A DNA stretch of 64,000 nt from Ophiosphaerella korrae (taxonomy: Eukaryota > Ascomycota > Dothideomycetes > Pleosporales > Phaeosphaeriaceae). Position numbers and translations under genes: made by a program. The stretch is taken from NCBI GenBank assembly GCA_028456385.1, contig JALNQF010000007.1:1-64000 (forward strand), in the 5' to 3' direction. Below, piece by piece: positions 1-11,695 of this stretch. The number at the start of each line of letters is the position of its first letter. Position 1 is the first letter of the stretch. Below the pieces are notes generated by a model. That model saw only the letters and a program-made list of their open reading frames with translations. It made no database searches and had not been told where the DNA came from.

Positions 1-104
1 TAGTCTCCTAATTAAGATTATTACTCTACTTGTCCTATACTTTGTTAGTACCTAAGTTAGGACTAATTAGTTCTATCTCGATTTCCTCTATTACACTTAT
101 AATA
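1..104 (-). repeat. LTR fragment of B family, cut by window start
   Basis: This stretch aligns with the right-hand part of the B-family LTR seen in full at 11237-11695 and 17837-18264. The shared block reads CTTGTCCTATACTTTGTTAG. It is the least mutated copy of that block in the window. The rest of the LTR lies outside the window, so I cannot tell whether it is solo or part of a full element. Confidence 0.75.
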
Positions 105-230
105 TATAATAAGTTATATATTTATAAAATATTTAGCTTAACTTAAAAAAAATTCTATAGACTCCTCTCTTTTATATAAAAAAAAAGCTAGTTAAAAAAT
201 ATAATTTATTTTTACTTTACTTATTTACTA

Positions 231-446
231 TAGTAAGGTAATACGAAAAAAAAGCCTAAAAAAAAGTTATATTTTTTAACTTAAAAAAACTCTACTAATA
301 TATTATATAAAAATATAACTAAAACAAAATATTAAATAGAATATATAGTATTTTAAAATAGCTTACTATAATTTTTAATTACTAATTAAAATAGAGTTAG
401 AATTTAAAGTATTTAGAGGACTTTTTTTTATACTAACTTTAGAGCT
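231..446 (+). repeat. Left terminal inverted repeat of the Tc1 element
   Basis: This arm is the reverse complement of 2139-2354 with scattered transitions. Both arms share the run ACGAAAAAAAAGCCTAAAAA near the outer end, and the match breaks down after a shared run around TTTAGAGGAC. Confidence 0.75.
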
Positions 447-2138
447 CGATTACTTTTTATTTTTAGTATCTTTTTTTAAGATTTTTTATTAGAAGTTAGA
501 TATATATAAAAGTATTAATATCTCTTAGTTATACTTAATTCTAATTATTAAAAGAGTAGATATTTAGTAAAAAGTAAAAAATTAAACTTTTAGTAATAAC
601 TTATATTTAATAGCTATAATATAGTACTATTAGTACTTAGTAGGATAACCTTTAGTATCTATAATAGCTTACTATTACTTAGGAAGAGATAATATACAAT
701 TATCTATAGCCTTTTATAGTATAAAGGCTTACTCTTCTTTTATAGCTCTTTTAAAGGTCTCTACCTCTAATAAAGTAGTTTCTATAAGATAATTTCTTTT
801 AAATCTTTTAATTAGATAATCTTTAAGTAAACTCTATACGTTTTTAATTAGGTTTAGATCTAGACTATAAAGAGGTTAAAGAAAGAGTTTTACTCTATTT
901 CTTTTAAACTAATTAATAATAGTAAAAGCCTTATAGATTTTACTATTATCTTGTTAAAAACTATAGCCTTATATACTAGTTAGCTTTTTAATATATATAT
1001 TATATATATAATTAATATATATATATATAATAATAGTAAAAAAGGAGTTAAAAAAAGATAGTTAACTTACCTTATTTAATAGCCTTTTTAACATACTTAT
1101 TAAGGATACTATAGATATAGCAAGAAGAGTTTAGAGTTCTATTATTAATTAGGTCCCTAATAAACTCTAGTTCGGATCTCCCTCCTATCTAAATAGATCT
1201 CTAAACTTAGATCTTTAGTCCTTTCGCTAAAAATATAGTTAGTAATATAGATTTTAAAAAATTAGAATTTTAAAATAAAACTATAGGTAAAATAAAGTAT
1301 TTTAGTATATTACAATTTACGTTAAACTTACTTGTATTAGTTATAGAAATTCGAGCTTTTCTAACCTCTTTTTTACCCCTTTTTCGATAATATTTAGACC
1401 TAGCTCCTTTTCTAGCCTCTATACCGCTTTTATCTAAAAATATTATTTTTCTTAGATTAAATTCTTTATTTTTTAGCCTTCGTAGCTACTCTTTACTATA
1501 ACTAACTCTTATAATAGCTTTTTTTTTATTAATTAAAGGCTTTTTATTTATAATATTAATAGTATAGCCTTCTTCTTTAATAAAATGTTGCAAGCTCCTA
1601 ATAGAGATAGTTATATTATTTTCGAATATTAATCTTTTATTAGTCTTCTTAGGACTTCTTTCTAAGTCCCTATTTAATTACCTTTTAGCTCTTAAATTTA
1701 ACTTTATAATACGTCTATCTTTTACTTAGCTAATTGTAAGAGTATTAGTAATTTTTTTATTTATTCTATTAATAGCGTTTTTAATAGACTTATAATCTTT
1801 TTTTAAGATAGTAGAAATAGTAGATAAAGGCGTATTAGCCTTATAAAGAAGGTTAACTTTAGATTTAAACTTAGAGAGATTTAAGCTTATATTAAAGGAT
1901 ATAGAGAAGATAAAGTAAAAACTATAATCGAAGATATTTTATACTAATTAGACTAATAAATTAGTAATATATTACGTAATATTAGGTTACGTACTAATAT
2001 AGCTTTTTTTTCTTCTTTCTTTTACTATAAACTTAGTTAAGAAACCTTAACTTAAAATTAGGTTACGTAATCTAGCCTAACTATATAAGAGATATTTAGA
2101 CTATTAAGGATTTTTATACCTAAATTAAAAAGTTCTAT

Positions 2139-2354
2139 TAAGTTAAATTTAGTATTAAAAAAAGTCCTCTAAACACTTTAAATCTTAGCTCGATTTTAAT
2201 TAGTAATTAAAAATTATAGTTTACTATATTAAAGTTCTATATATTCTCTTTAATATTCTTTTTTAGTTATATTTTTATCTAATTTATTAGTAGAGTTATA
2301 ATAAGTTAAAAACTATAACTTTTTTTTAGGCTTTTTTTTCGTCTCACCCTACTA
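2139..2354 (-). repeat. Right terminal inverted repeat of the Tc1 element
   Basis: This arm mirrors 231-446. Its outer end keeps more C and G (CGTCTCACCC) than the left arm (left, reverse-complemented: CGTATTACC), so the two arms were mutated unequally. Confidence 0.75.
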
Positions 2355-2356
2355 TA

Positions 2357-3233
2357 TATACTATATATAGTATACTTTTAACTTAGAGTAAGCTAACTAA
2401 TAATAGTTATATTTAGCTAGAGTATACTTTTTTAAAAAGAATCTAACTAGTTACTAAATACTTTCTAAAGTTAGCTATTTTATAATTTTACTAAAAGCTT
2501 ATTTAAAAGTATTAAATTAAAAGAAAACTATTATTAAAATAAAAGTAGCTTTAAGTTTATTAAAAGATTTAATATATTCTTAAGTAATTTTAATAAGTTT
2601 ATATATATATATATATAATTTTTACTTAAAGTTAGTAAGTAAATAGCTTTTAATTTAATTAACTTTATAAGTAAAAAAGCTAAGCTTAAGTAGTTTTTTA
2701 TAAAGTACTAAAGAAATCTAGTATAGCTTAGAAATACTAAGACTTCTTTTATAGTTTTATATATTTTTTATTTAAGTTTATTAAGATCTTTTTATTAGAA
2801 ATAACTATACTTAGAAATTATTTTAATTTTTAGTAAAAGTATAATTTCTTAAAGTTTTTAAAGTAAGTTAGAACTTTTCTAATATATAATATAAATTCTT
2901 TTTTATTTTTAGAGTTACTAAAATATTATCTATATATATAGTATAGAAATTATTAAAATATTCTAGTAAAGCTAAGTTAATTATATATTAAAAAGTAGCT
3001 AGTATATTAGTAAAGCTAAATAGTATAACTTTATAAGTATATATATAATAATTAGTAATAAAAGTAGTTAACTATTTTAAATTAAGAACTATCTATAAAT
3101 AGTTATTTTAAGTATAGTAAAAAAAAGTAGCTAGTTTAGAGTATAAATACTTATATAAAGTTTAGTAATTATTTTTTACTATAAAATAGTAGAAATTTAC
3201 TTATATTAAAAAGTAATACTACTACTTAAGCTA
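2357..3233 (-). mobile_element. Reverse-transcriptase remnant, retroelement E
   Basis: The minus strand at about 2914-2941 translates to a YIDNILVT-like string, a degraded form of the YxDD box of reverse transcriptases, where the second Asp codon has become Asn (GAC/GAT to AAT). It is followed on the minus strand by a K/N/L-rich segment like those after the box in LTR-retrotransposon polymerases. Stops interrupt every frame. This copy is in the opposite orientation to element C further right and differs from the A and B polymerases, so I treat it as a separate family. Its boundaries are not visible. Confidence 0.5.
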
Positions 3234-3850
3234 CTACTTAGTAAAGTAAATTTATATTTAAAAATATATAAAAAATATACTTAATATTTAAAATACTAGT
3301 ACTTAAGTAAAAACTACTTAGTATAGTAAGTTTATACTTAAACCTATATAGAAAAAAAAGATACTAAGATCTTAGTACTAATACTTAAGTAAGAAACTAC
3401 TTAGTATAGTAGATTTATACTTAAATCTATTATAGTTATAATAAGAGAAAACTAACTTAAGCTAATTAGCTTTACTATAGATAACAATAATATATATAAC
3501 TTATAGAGTAATAAACTTAATTAGAAAACTAACTATAATAAAGATATATATTAACTTTATAATTTATAATCTTAGTAAATATAAAGTATAAAGCTAGCTA
3601 AAAAGTATAAGTATATAATTAGTAGTAATATATATTATTAAGATAATATTAGTAATTTAATTATTAACTATAAGTAATAATACTTAAATAGTTATAAAAT
3701 ATCTTCTATTATTTATAAGCCTATTACTAATTATAATATAAGCTTTTATTATTACTTTTTAATCTACTAATACTCTCTAGTAGTTACTTATAGTTAATAA
3801 TAAGTAACTCTATTATAAAATCTATATAAAAAAAAGATTTTATAGTCTAG
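3234..3850. repeat. About 80-bp tandem repeat split by a solo LTR
   Basis: Three successive units begin at 3234, 3314 and 3397, each starting CTACTTAGTA and running through a TTTATA..TTAAA block and an A-rich run. The third unit is interrupted at 3423 by the solo LTR and resumes at 3823 with TATATAAAAAAAAGATTTTA, matching the corresponding part of unit two. Units are 80-83 bp. Confidence 0.65.
3428..3817 (+). mobile_element. Solo LTR, B family
   Basis: This is an inverted copy of the B-family LTR, starting TATTATAGTTATAATAAGAG and ending in CTCTATTATA. The 5-bp target duplication AAATC lies at 3423-3427 and 3818-3822. No internal domain adjoins it, so it is a solo LTR left by LTR-LTR recombination. 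It is strongly TpA-enriched. Confidence 0.8.
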
Positions 3851-5084
3851 CTTTTATAATATACTTAGTATATTTTATAGTTACTTTATATTTAAAACTA
3901 TTAGTACTAGAACTAGTAAAATTATATTATAAATCTTAACTAAAACTACTAAATAGTAAACTTAAAAAACTACTTACTACTAATTATATAAAAAGTAAAA
4001 TCTAATTCTTAGCTAAATTATTTTTATAATTAATAGCTAATACTTAGTTAAAAGTTAGCTTCTTATATAGTAATCCAATAATATCTTAGTATAAGTATAA
4101 ACTACTAGTAAGAACTTAAGTAGTAAAAAAGTTTAAAAAAGTTAATTTTATTATAATTTACTATTATATAAAGTAGATTTTATATAAAATAGTTTTAAAA
4201 AGTATAGTAATTAATAAATTAAAAGAAAGTAAATAGTAAATAAAAAGCTTACTAAAAAGAAAGTAATAAAGCTATATATACTAAATAACTACTTAGTAAG
4301 TAAAGTAGTTACTTAGTAGCTAGTAAATTTTATAGCTAAGAGAGTATATTAGTAAGCTTACTTAGTACTTTTTTATACTTATTAAGTTATTTTATATAAA
4401 GTTTATATTATACTAGCTAAGTAAAAAATATTAATATAGTAATAATTTAAATATAAAAAAAATAAAAATAATTAGTTTAAACTTAAAAATATATAAAGAT
4501 TTTAAGAAATAAAATAAAATATATTTTAAAGTATATAGATTTTTTAGAAATAACTAGTAAAATAAAAAAACTACTTAGTAAGTAAAAATATATAAAAATA
4601 TAAAGCTAACTTATAAAACTATTAGTAAATACTTAGAAAAGTAAAAAATAAGTATTATTTACTATAATATAATAAATATATAAACTAAATAATATTTAAA
4701 AATAAGTTTAACTAAAAAAAGCTAATAAAATATATTTTAATATAATAAATTTATTTAATAAGCTAATAGTAAACTAAATAGTAAATAAAAATATAATACT
4801 AATTAAAGTATTAAAATTATTAAAAATCTATACTAAAATATCTTTATTTTTTAAAGCTAATTATAATACTAAGTATAAAGCTTTATAGTAAGTATACTTT
4901 TTAGTAGATTTTAATATTTTTTTATTATATAGTAAATAAGTATTAATAGTTATAAAAAGTTTTTTATTATTATTAACTTTTTTATAAAACTTCTAAGTTA
5001 TACTAATATAAAAATACTTTATATAAGTATATTTTATATACTTTAAAAAAAATTAAGTATAATATAATAAAGAATATTTAAAAG
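3823..5084 (+). mobile_element. Internal remnant of retroelement C
   Basis: Bases 4860-5084 are the reverse complement of A internal sequence at about 7030-7270, so this belongs to a plus-strand relative of element A. It represents the 3' part of the internal region, continues at 5946-6139 after the solo LTR insertion, and then enters the C 3' LTR. No open frame is left. The left limit of C is uncertain. Confidence 0.6.
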
Positions 5085-5089
5085 ATAGT

Positions 5090-5940
5090 TATTATAATAG
5101 TAATAAAAGAAATTAAGATATAACTAATTAGTCTTAGCTTAGTTCCTAATAAAGTTTAAGATAAGTAAAGTAATAACTTATAAGATAATAAACTTAATTA
5201 GGAGACTAACTATAATAAAGATATATAATAAATTTATAAATTTATAATCTTAGTAAATATAAAGTTATAAAGCTAATATAATAGCGTTACTTATTATTAA
5301 CTATAGTAACTCTTCTATATATATTAGTAGATTAGAAAGTAATAACTATAAATAATAGTTAATTTATATATATAATATTAAATATTAGTATTCTAGGTTA
5401 TAGATTAGATTACTAATACTATTCTAATAATACGTATTACTATTAACTATATACTTAGTACTTCTTAGTACTTTATAACTTTATATTTACTAAAATTATA
5501 AATTTATAAAGTTAGCTTTATAAATTTATAAATTTATTATATATTTTTATTATAGTTAGTTTTCTAATTAAGTTTATTATCTTATAAGTTATTACCTTAC
5601 TTATTTTATACTTTATTAGTACTTAAGCTTAAGCTAATTAGTTCTATTTTAATTTCTCTTATTACTACTATAATAGCTAACTTTATAAATTTATAATCTT
5701 AGTAAATATAAAGTTATAAAGTACTAAGAAAGTACTAAGTATATAGTAGTAGTAATATATATTATTAGAATAGTATTAGTAATCTAATCTCTAACTAAAA
5801 GTAATAATACTTAATATTATAAAAATCTTCTATTATTTATAGCTTATTACTTAATTACTATATAAGCCTTTATTATTACTTTCTAATCTACTAATTATAT
5901 ATAAAAGTTCTTTATAGTTAATAATAAGTACTCTATTATT
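5090..5940 (+). mobile_element. Solo LTR, B family, with a nested solo LTR
   Basis: The LTR starts TATTATAATAGTAATAAAAG and ends near CTCTATTATT. A 5-bp duplication ATAGT lies at 5085-5089 and 5941-5945. It is interrupted by a second LTR (5277-5675) with its own 5-bp duplication. Without the insert the LTR is about 447 bp, close to the 428-459 bp of the B LTRs. Confidence 0.8.
5277..5675 (-). mobile_element. Solo LTR nested inside another solo LTR
   Basis: This 399-bp LTR is oriented opposite to its host LTR and in the same sense as element B. It is flanked by the 5-bp duplication GCTAA at 5272-5276 and 5676-5680. It inserted into the older B-family LTR at 5090-5940. Confidence 0.85.
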
Positions 5941-5945
5941 ATAGT

Positions 5946-6139
5946 AGTTTAGATAAAGTATATCTAATATATAATTTATAGTAAAAATTTCTAATAAAAA
6001 ATAAAGTTTATAAAACTAAAAGAAAAGTAGTATTATAGTAAGATAGTTTTTAACTAAAAAGTAAAGTAAGCTACTTATAAGCTAAAGTTTAGTAATAGAA
6101 AGCTTAAGCTTAAAAATAAACTTAATATAAAAAAAATAG
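5946..6139 (+). mobile_element. Distal internal part of retroelement C
   Basis: This is the reverse complement of A sequence at about 6833-7020, just inside the LTR. It ends in an A-rich run that fits a decayed polypurine tract directly before the LTR. Confidence 0.6.
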
Positions 6140-6389
6140 TATTATAATACTAAGTAGTATAAAAGCTATTATATTATATATAATTAAGCTAGGTAATATA
6201 GTATAGTAAAATATATAACTATTTAGTAATAAATACTTTAAAATAAGTACTTTAGAGTAAATACTTAAAAGTAAGTACTTAGAAATAAATACTAGATAGT
6301 AAGTATATAGAAATATTAATAGATATTTATAAACTATTATATTTAATTTCTATTTTATACTTTTATTTAAATAGAGTATAATAACTAAT
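6140..6389 (+). repeat. C element 3' LTR, left part
   Basis: It starts TATTATAATACTAAGTAG and is the reverse complement of the A-family LTR. It stops at 6389, where element A inserted, and resumes at 20364. The two parts together are about 416 bp, the length of A's right LTR (415 bp). Confidence 0.85.
6385..6389. other. Target-site duplication of element A (CTAAT)
   Basis: The same five bases recur directly after A's right end at 20359-20363. Confidence 0.85.
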
Positions 6390-6832
6390 TATTAAAACTT
6401 TAGAACTAAGTAAAGGTAATAAGGGTAAGTAGGCTTCTATAAGATAGGCGAGGTTAATAAATAAAATAGTTACTTAATTTAATTAATAGTTAGCTCTTAT
6501 TAGAGTATTATAAGGTATATAAGTATTAATAGGTAGATAAGAATCTAATTAAAGTATTAGTTATAATACTCTATTAGGATAAAAGGTAAAGAAAAGATTA
6601 AATATAATAGTCTATAAAAGTCTATTAATATTTCTATATACTTACTATCTAGTATTTATTCCTAAGTACTTACTTTAAAGCGTTTACTCTAGAGCGCTTA
6701 TTCTAGAGTATTTACTCTTAAGTATTTACTCTAGAGTATTTACTACTAAATAGTTACGTATTCTACTATACTATATTACCTAGCCTAATTACGTATAATA
6801 TAATAGCTTACTTACTACTTAGTATTATAACA
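6390..6832 (-). repeat. Element A, left (3') LTR
   Basis: Length is 443 bp. It contains six 14-bp units of the type GAGTATTTACTCTA before the shared CTAAATAG motif, against four units in the right LTR. This accounts exactly for the 28-bp length difference. It ends in CA at 6831-6832. Confidence 0.85.
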
Positions 6833-8649
6833 CTATTTTTTTTTCTTACACTAGGTCTATCTTTAGGCCTAAGCCTCTATTAGCTAGGTCTAGCTTATAA
6901 GTAGTTTACTCTACTTTCTAGTTAAAAACTATTCTACTATAATATTACTTCCTTTATAGTTTTATAAACTTTATCTCTTATTAGAAATCTTTACTATAAA
7001 CTATATTTCTAAAATACTTTATTTATATTATTCTCTCTTAAGTATTCTTTATTTTATTATACTAGATTCTACTCTAAAGTATACTAAGTATATTTATATA
7101 GAGTATTCTTATATTAGTATAACTTAGGAGTTTCTTAATTAAACTTATAAAAAGTTTTATAAAAAAGTTAATAATAATAAAAAACTTCTTACTATTATTA
7201 TTACTTATTTACTATATAATAAGAAAATATTAAAATTTACTAAAGAGCGTACTTGTTATAAGGCCTTATACTTAGCGTTAGAGTTAGAGTAAGAAGGTAA
7301 CAAGGTTTTAGCGTAAGTTCTTAACTATTCTACTACTACTATTAATATTACCTCTTCTTCTACTATCTAGTTTACTATTAGCTTATTAGATAAGTTTATT
7401 ATAACTAAGGGCGCTTTATAGGCTCTATATAGTTAGGTTTATTATAGAACTTTTTTCTACTAATATATCTATTATATTCTAGCTATAGCTTTATATATCC
7501 TATATATCCTAGTATATTATACTTACTTTTTACTTTCTTAAGTATTTACTAATAATTCTATAGATTAGCTTTAGGTTCTTATATATTTTTACTTACTAAG
7601 TAGCTTTTCTATTTTACTAGCTACTTTTAGAGAAACTATATACTTTAGAAAGTATTACGTCCTATTTTTTAATATCTCTATAGGTCTATAACTTTAAACT
7701 TATTATCTTTTTCTTTCTAATATTAGAATTATTACTATACTAGTATTTTTAGCTTAGCTAGTTCTAGTAGGCTTATATAGAACTTAGGGTATACCTTAGT
7801 ATTTTTAAGTAGTTCTAGTATTTTTATTACTAGCTTATTATCTTCTTTAACTAAAAATAGTCTAACTTTAATATAGTCTAGTCTTTTACTAGGTTACTTT
7901 ATATTACGCTATAGGCTATAGTAGGCTATAGCTACGTAAAGTATAAGTAAAGGTAAGAGCCCTTAGGTAATATATATACTATTCTACTCCTATATTTAAT
8001 ATTATTAAATACTTAGTTACCTTTTTAGGTTTATTTAGCGTAGTAGAGTAAAGCTACTATATAATACTTTATCTATAGATTCTTTATATAAAGATATACT
8101 TTATCTTCTTCTTTTAGCTAAAGTACTATTTTTTATTTTTAATTAATATATAAAATACTTTATTTCTAAGCTTTTTCTAGTTTTTATTTTATCTTATTAT
8201 AGAGTTCTTATATATCTTCTACTCTAACTAATACTACTTCTATCTTAGGTCCTAGTAGTATTCTCTTAAATAAATTAGAGTATATTATATAGTTTATAAA
8301 ATATAGTATTTTACCTATTACTTCTAAGTACTTATTATTATATACTAATTATACTATAAGTAATAGTAATACTTAATTATTCTACTTCTAATTACTATAA
8401 ATCTTTAGGTATATCTTTAATATCTTATTAGTCTATTCTATCTATCTATCTATCTATAGATAATAGGCTATTAATAGCTTTCTTTTTATCTCTATTACTA
8501 TAAGTAGCGTTATCTAGTAATTAGATATAAAAAGCTTATCTCTATTACTAATAATACTTTTTAGTATCTTATATCTTTATATTAGTACGTCTAGTAGTAT
8601 ATATCCTAGCTAATCTACTATATAGTTACTTTAGAATTTCTTTATCTTA

Positions 8650-8762
8650 GCGTATTTTATAAATTAGTCTATAATTACTATTATTATATTATATCTTATT
8701 CTTATTACTAGGTCTTTTAATATTAGTAGTCTTATAATAAAATCTATTATAACGTCTATTTA
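8650..8762 (-). mobile_element. Element A integrase core remnant
   Basis: The minus strand translates to a broken string with IDFI, YNIIIVIID and a KYA-like end. This matches the MDFI..LP...YD.ILVIVDRFTKYAH region of Ty3-type integrases that contains the first catalytic Asp. A stop replaces the Arg codon after the VID motif. Confidence 0.6.
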
Positions 8763-9877
8763 TAGTTCTTCTAGTATCTTAATTACTTATATTTCTTTAT
8801 AGAGTATATATATCTTATACTTATTCTTCTAGTAATTTACGTATTCTTTAATAAACTATATTACTTTTTCCTTTATCTTACTAAATCTATAGTTTTTCTA
8901 GATTAGTTCTATAGTTTATATAATCTTTAAGTACTTATATACTAGGTTGTTATAGTATTATTATATAATTACTTCTTATAATTCTTCTAGAACCTTATTT
9001 ATAATCTTAACTAGGTTGTTAATTTCTTACTCTTCTACTAGTTGTATATTTAGTACTAGGTATCTTTATCTATTATCTTAGAGTATAGCTTCTTCTACTA
9101 CTTATCTCTTTTCTATAATATTATATCTTTAGCTAAGTATATCTACTTAGCTATTTTCTTTACTTAGTACGTACTAGATCTTAAATTTATACTATCCTAG
9201 TAGTTCTAACTATTATATCTACTTATCTTTTAACTTCTTACTTGTTATAAAGTATATTAGGTTCTTATAATCTATCTTAATAATTACTTCTACTAAGCTT
9301 TTAGTATATACTCTCTAATATTTAAGTATATTAACTATTACTAGTAGCTCTTTATTATATATATTATATCTTTCCTCTTATTCTATAAACTTCTCTAAAT
9401 AATATATAATTAGATACTATTTCTCTTTATACTTTTATAGCGCTATTACTTTATAAGCTAAATTAGATATATTAGTTTTAATTACTAAGGTCTTATTACT
9501 ATAAAATTACTTTAGAACTAGTAGTATAATATAAGCTTACTTAAGTTCTTTATAAGCTTATTTCTACTCTACTTTTTATTCCTATATTATATCTTTTTTT
9601 ATAAGCTTTATAAGTAGTAGTACTTTTTTAAAAAATCTCTCTATAAAGTATTAGTTAAAGTTAATAAATTTTAGGAATAATTACATATCTTTATCTATTT
9701 TAGGTTTCTTCTATTCTTCTACTACTTTAATCTTTTTTTAGCTTATCTTAACTTTATTAATACCTATTATATATCCTAGAAACTCTACTTCTATTTTATA
9801 CTATTTATACTTCTTTAGCTTTAGTTATAAGTTATATTAGTCTAAGTACTATAGTACTATTATTACTTACTCTACGT

Positions 9878-9938
9878 ACTTACCTTTTTCTTTAGAATAT
9901 ATTAGTATATTGTCTAGGTAAGCTATAATAAACTTATC
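9878..9938 (-). mobile_element. Element A reverse-transcriptase active-site remnant
   Basis: The minus strand translates to KFIIAYLDNILIYS, the Ty3-type YLDDILIYS box with the second Asp changed to Asn. Confidence 0.8.
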
Positions 9939-11236
9939 TAAGTATTCTTATAATATATTATTAATTAGTTTTTAGAATATTACTAGTATATTTATTAGTT
10001 TAAAAAGTATTACTATATACTTATAATATCTATAGTATATTTAGAATGCTATCTTCTACTCTTTACTTACCTTAATTCTTATTAGGTAGTATCTATCCTT
10101 TAGGTCTAGCTTTATAAAAATCTTAGCTTAGCTTAGCTTATCTTAGAGTTTATCTATATTTAGTAGTAGGTATTAGTCTTTTACTATAATATTGTTTAGT
10201 TTTTAGTAGTCTATATATATCTTTAGTAGTTTCTTCTTCTTTAGTATAAAGAGAATTAGAAATCTTACTAATAATAAAGATTCTTGTATATATCCTTTTT
10301 TTAAGTCTCTATTTAGTTTTTCTTAGAGTATTACTAATTTACTCTCTATTAATTAGTAAATAGGCCTAAAAAGTAGCTTTTTTCTTTCTTATAACTTAAT
10401 TATATAGTCTTAGAGTTAGTACTTAGGTAATACTAGTATATCTATCTCTTCTATAAATAAGTAGCTAAACTTCTTATATTATTCTAGGATTTTAAAAGTT
10501 ATATATTACTTCTTTACTTTTACTTCTTAGCTTAGCGCTCTACTAGTACTTATAGAGTTACTTATTCTTTTTTAATAAGTTACTATTAAAGCTACTATCT
10601 TATATAGTACCTTCTTATTTACTATTAATCTCTACTAATATATAGGCTTAGATCTATATACGTCTTTATAGTTATTAAATAAGAGGTTCTAGTTTTTCTA
10701 ATTAACTCTAGGATTAAACTCTTATAGCTATAGGAGTCCTAGTATAATATCTTTATTAGCTAAAACTAATACGTCTAGGGTAATCCTTATACTATATCCT
10801 TAAATAATAATCTCTATAGTTACTTTATTACTAACTATTAAGTTTTCTAGTATTAGTTATCTATTTATAATATAGATTAGATATAGTATCTTTTTTATAT
10901 ATAGTTAGAGTCTTACTTATTCTACTACTTTAAGTATAATTAGGTTTATAAATAACCCTAAATCTACTAATACTTTTATTTCTTCTCTTCTTATTTTTAC
11001 TAGGAGTTTAATAAGTCTTTTAGTATTAATAGTATTATAGCTTCTAGATATATATCTAGTATTAGCTATTTACTTAAAAAAGACTTAATCTTATAATCTT
11101 TATTTATTCTTTACTAAAATCCTTAGAGTATCTTAATCTCTCTATATTATTTATACTTCTCTAGCGTATAGGTTTACTAGATTAGATTAATATATTAGTT
11201 ATTTATAAGTATCTTACTTGTATTTATATCTTCTTT

Positions 11237-11695
11237 TATAATAGGCCTCCTATTATTAACTATAGGTACCTATCTTTAGAAGTTAGTAGATTAGGAAGTA
11301 ATAATAAAAGCTTATATAGTAATCTATAATAACTAATAATAATAGAAGATATTTTATAACTATCTTATATTAGCGTTCTATAGTTAGAGGATTAAATTAC
11401 TAATACTATCTTAATAATACCTATTATATTAACTATATACTTATATTAATCTATTTATATAATACTATAGATTACTACTAATTTATTTATATATAACTAT
11501 AGATTACCTTAATCTATTTATATATTATTATAGATTACTCTAATTTATTTATATATAACTATAGATTACTACTACGTATTCTAATTATAAGTAACTTCTT
11601 AATTAAAGTTATTACTTTACTTATCTTATACTTTATTAGCGCCTAAGTTAGAATTAATTAGCTCTATCTCGATTTCTCTTGTTACTCCTATAACA
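11237..11695 (-). repeat. Element B, left (3') LTR
   Basis: Length is 459 bp. It contains four units of an approximately 31-bp repeat of the type AATCTATTTATATA..CTATAGATTACT, against three in the right LTR, which explains the 31-bp length difference. Confidence 0.85.

Larger units (their letters stand above)
231..2354 (-). mobile_element. Decayed Tc1/mariner-type DNA transposon
   Basis: The element is bounded by a TA dinucleotide on each side (229-230 and 2355-2356), as expected for Tc1/mariner targets, and by inverted repeats of about 215 bp. On the minus strand, bases 838-875 translate to a mutated form of the C-terminal transposase motif PPYSPDLNPIENVW, ending in a stop where the Trp codon should be. 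Further upstream on that strand (about 1380-1440) a stretch reads like the second catalytic block of Tc1 transposases, followed by a basic KYYRKRG-like segment. No open frame survives and the body is AT-rich with TpA excess, consistent with RIP. The family call rests on the PDLN-type motif and the TA sites. The TIRs are long for most fungal Tc1 elements. Confidence 0.8.

Noticed and set aside
3234..3850. CRISPR-like regular spacing of repeats
   Set aside because: The units are contiguous 80-83 bp tandem copies without unique spacers, and the genome is eukaryotic.
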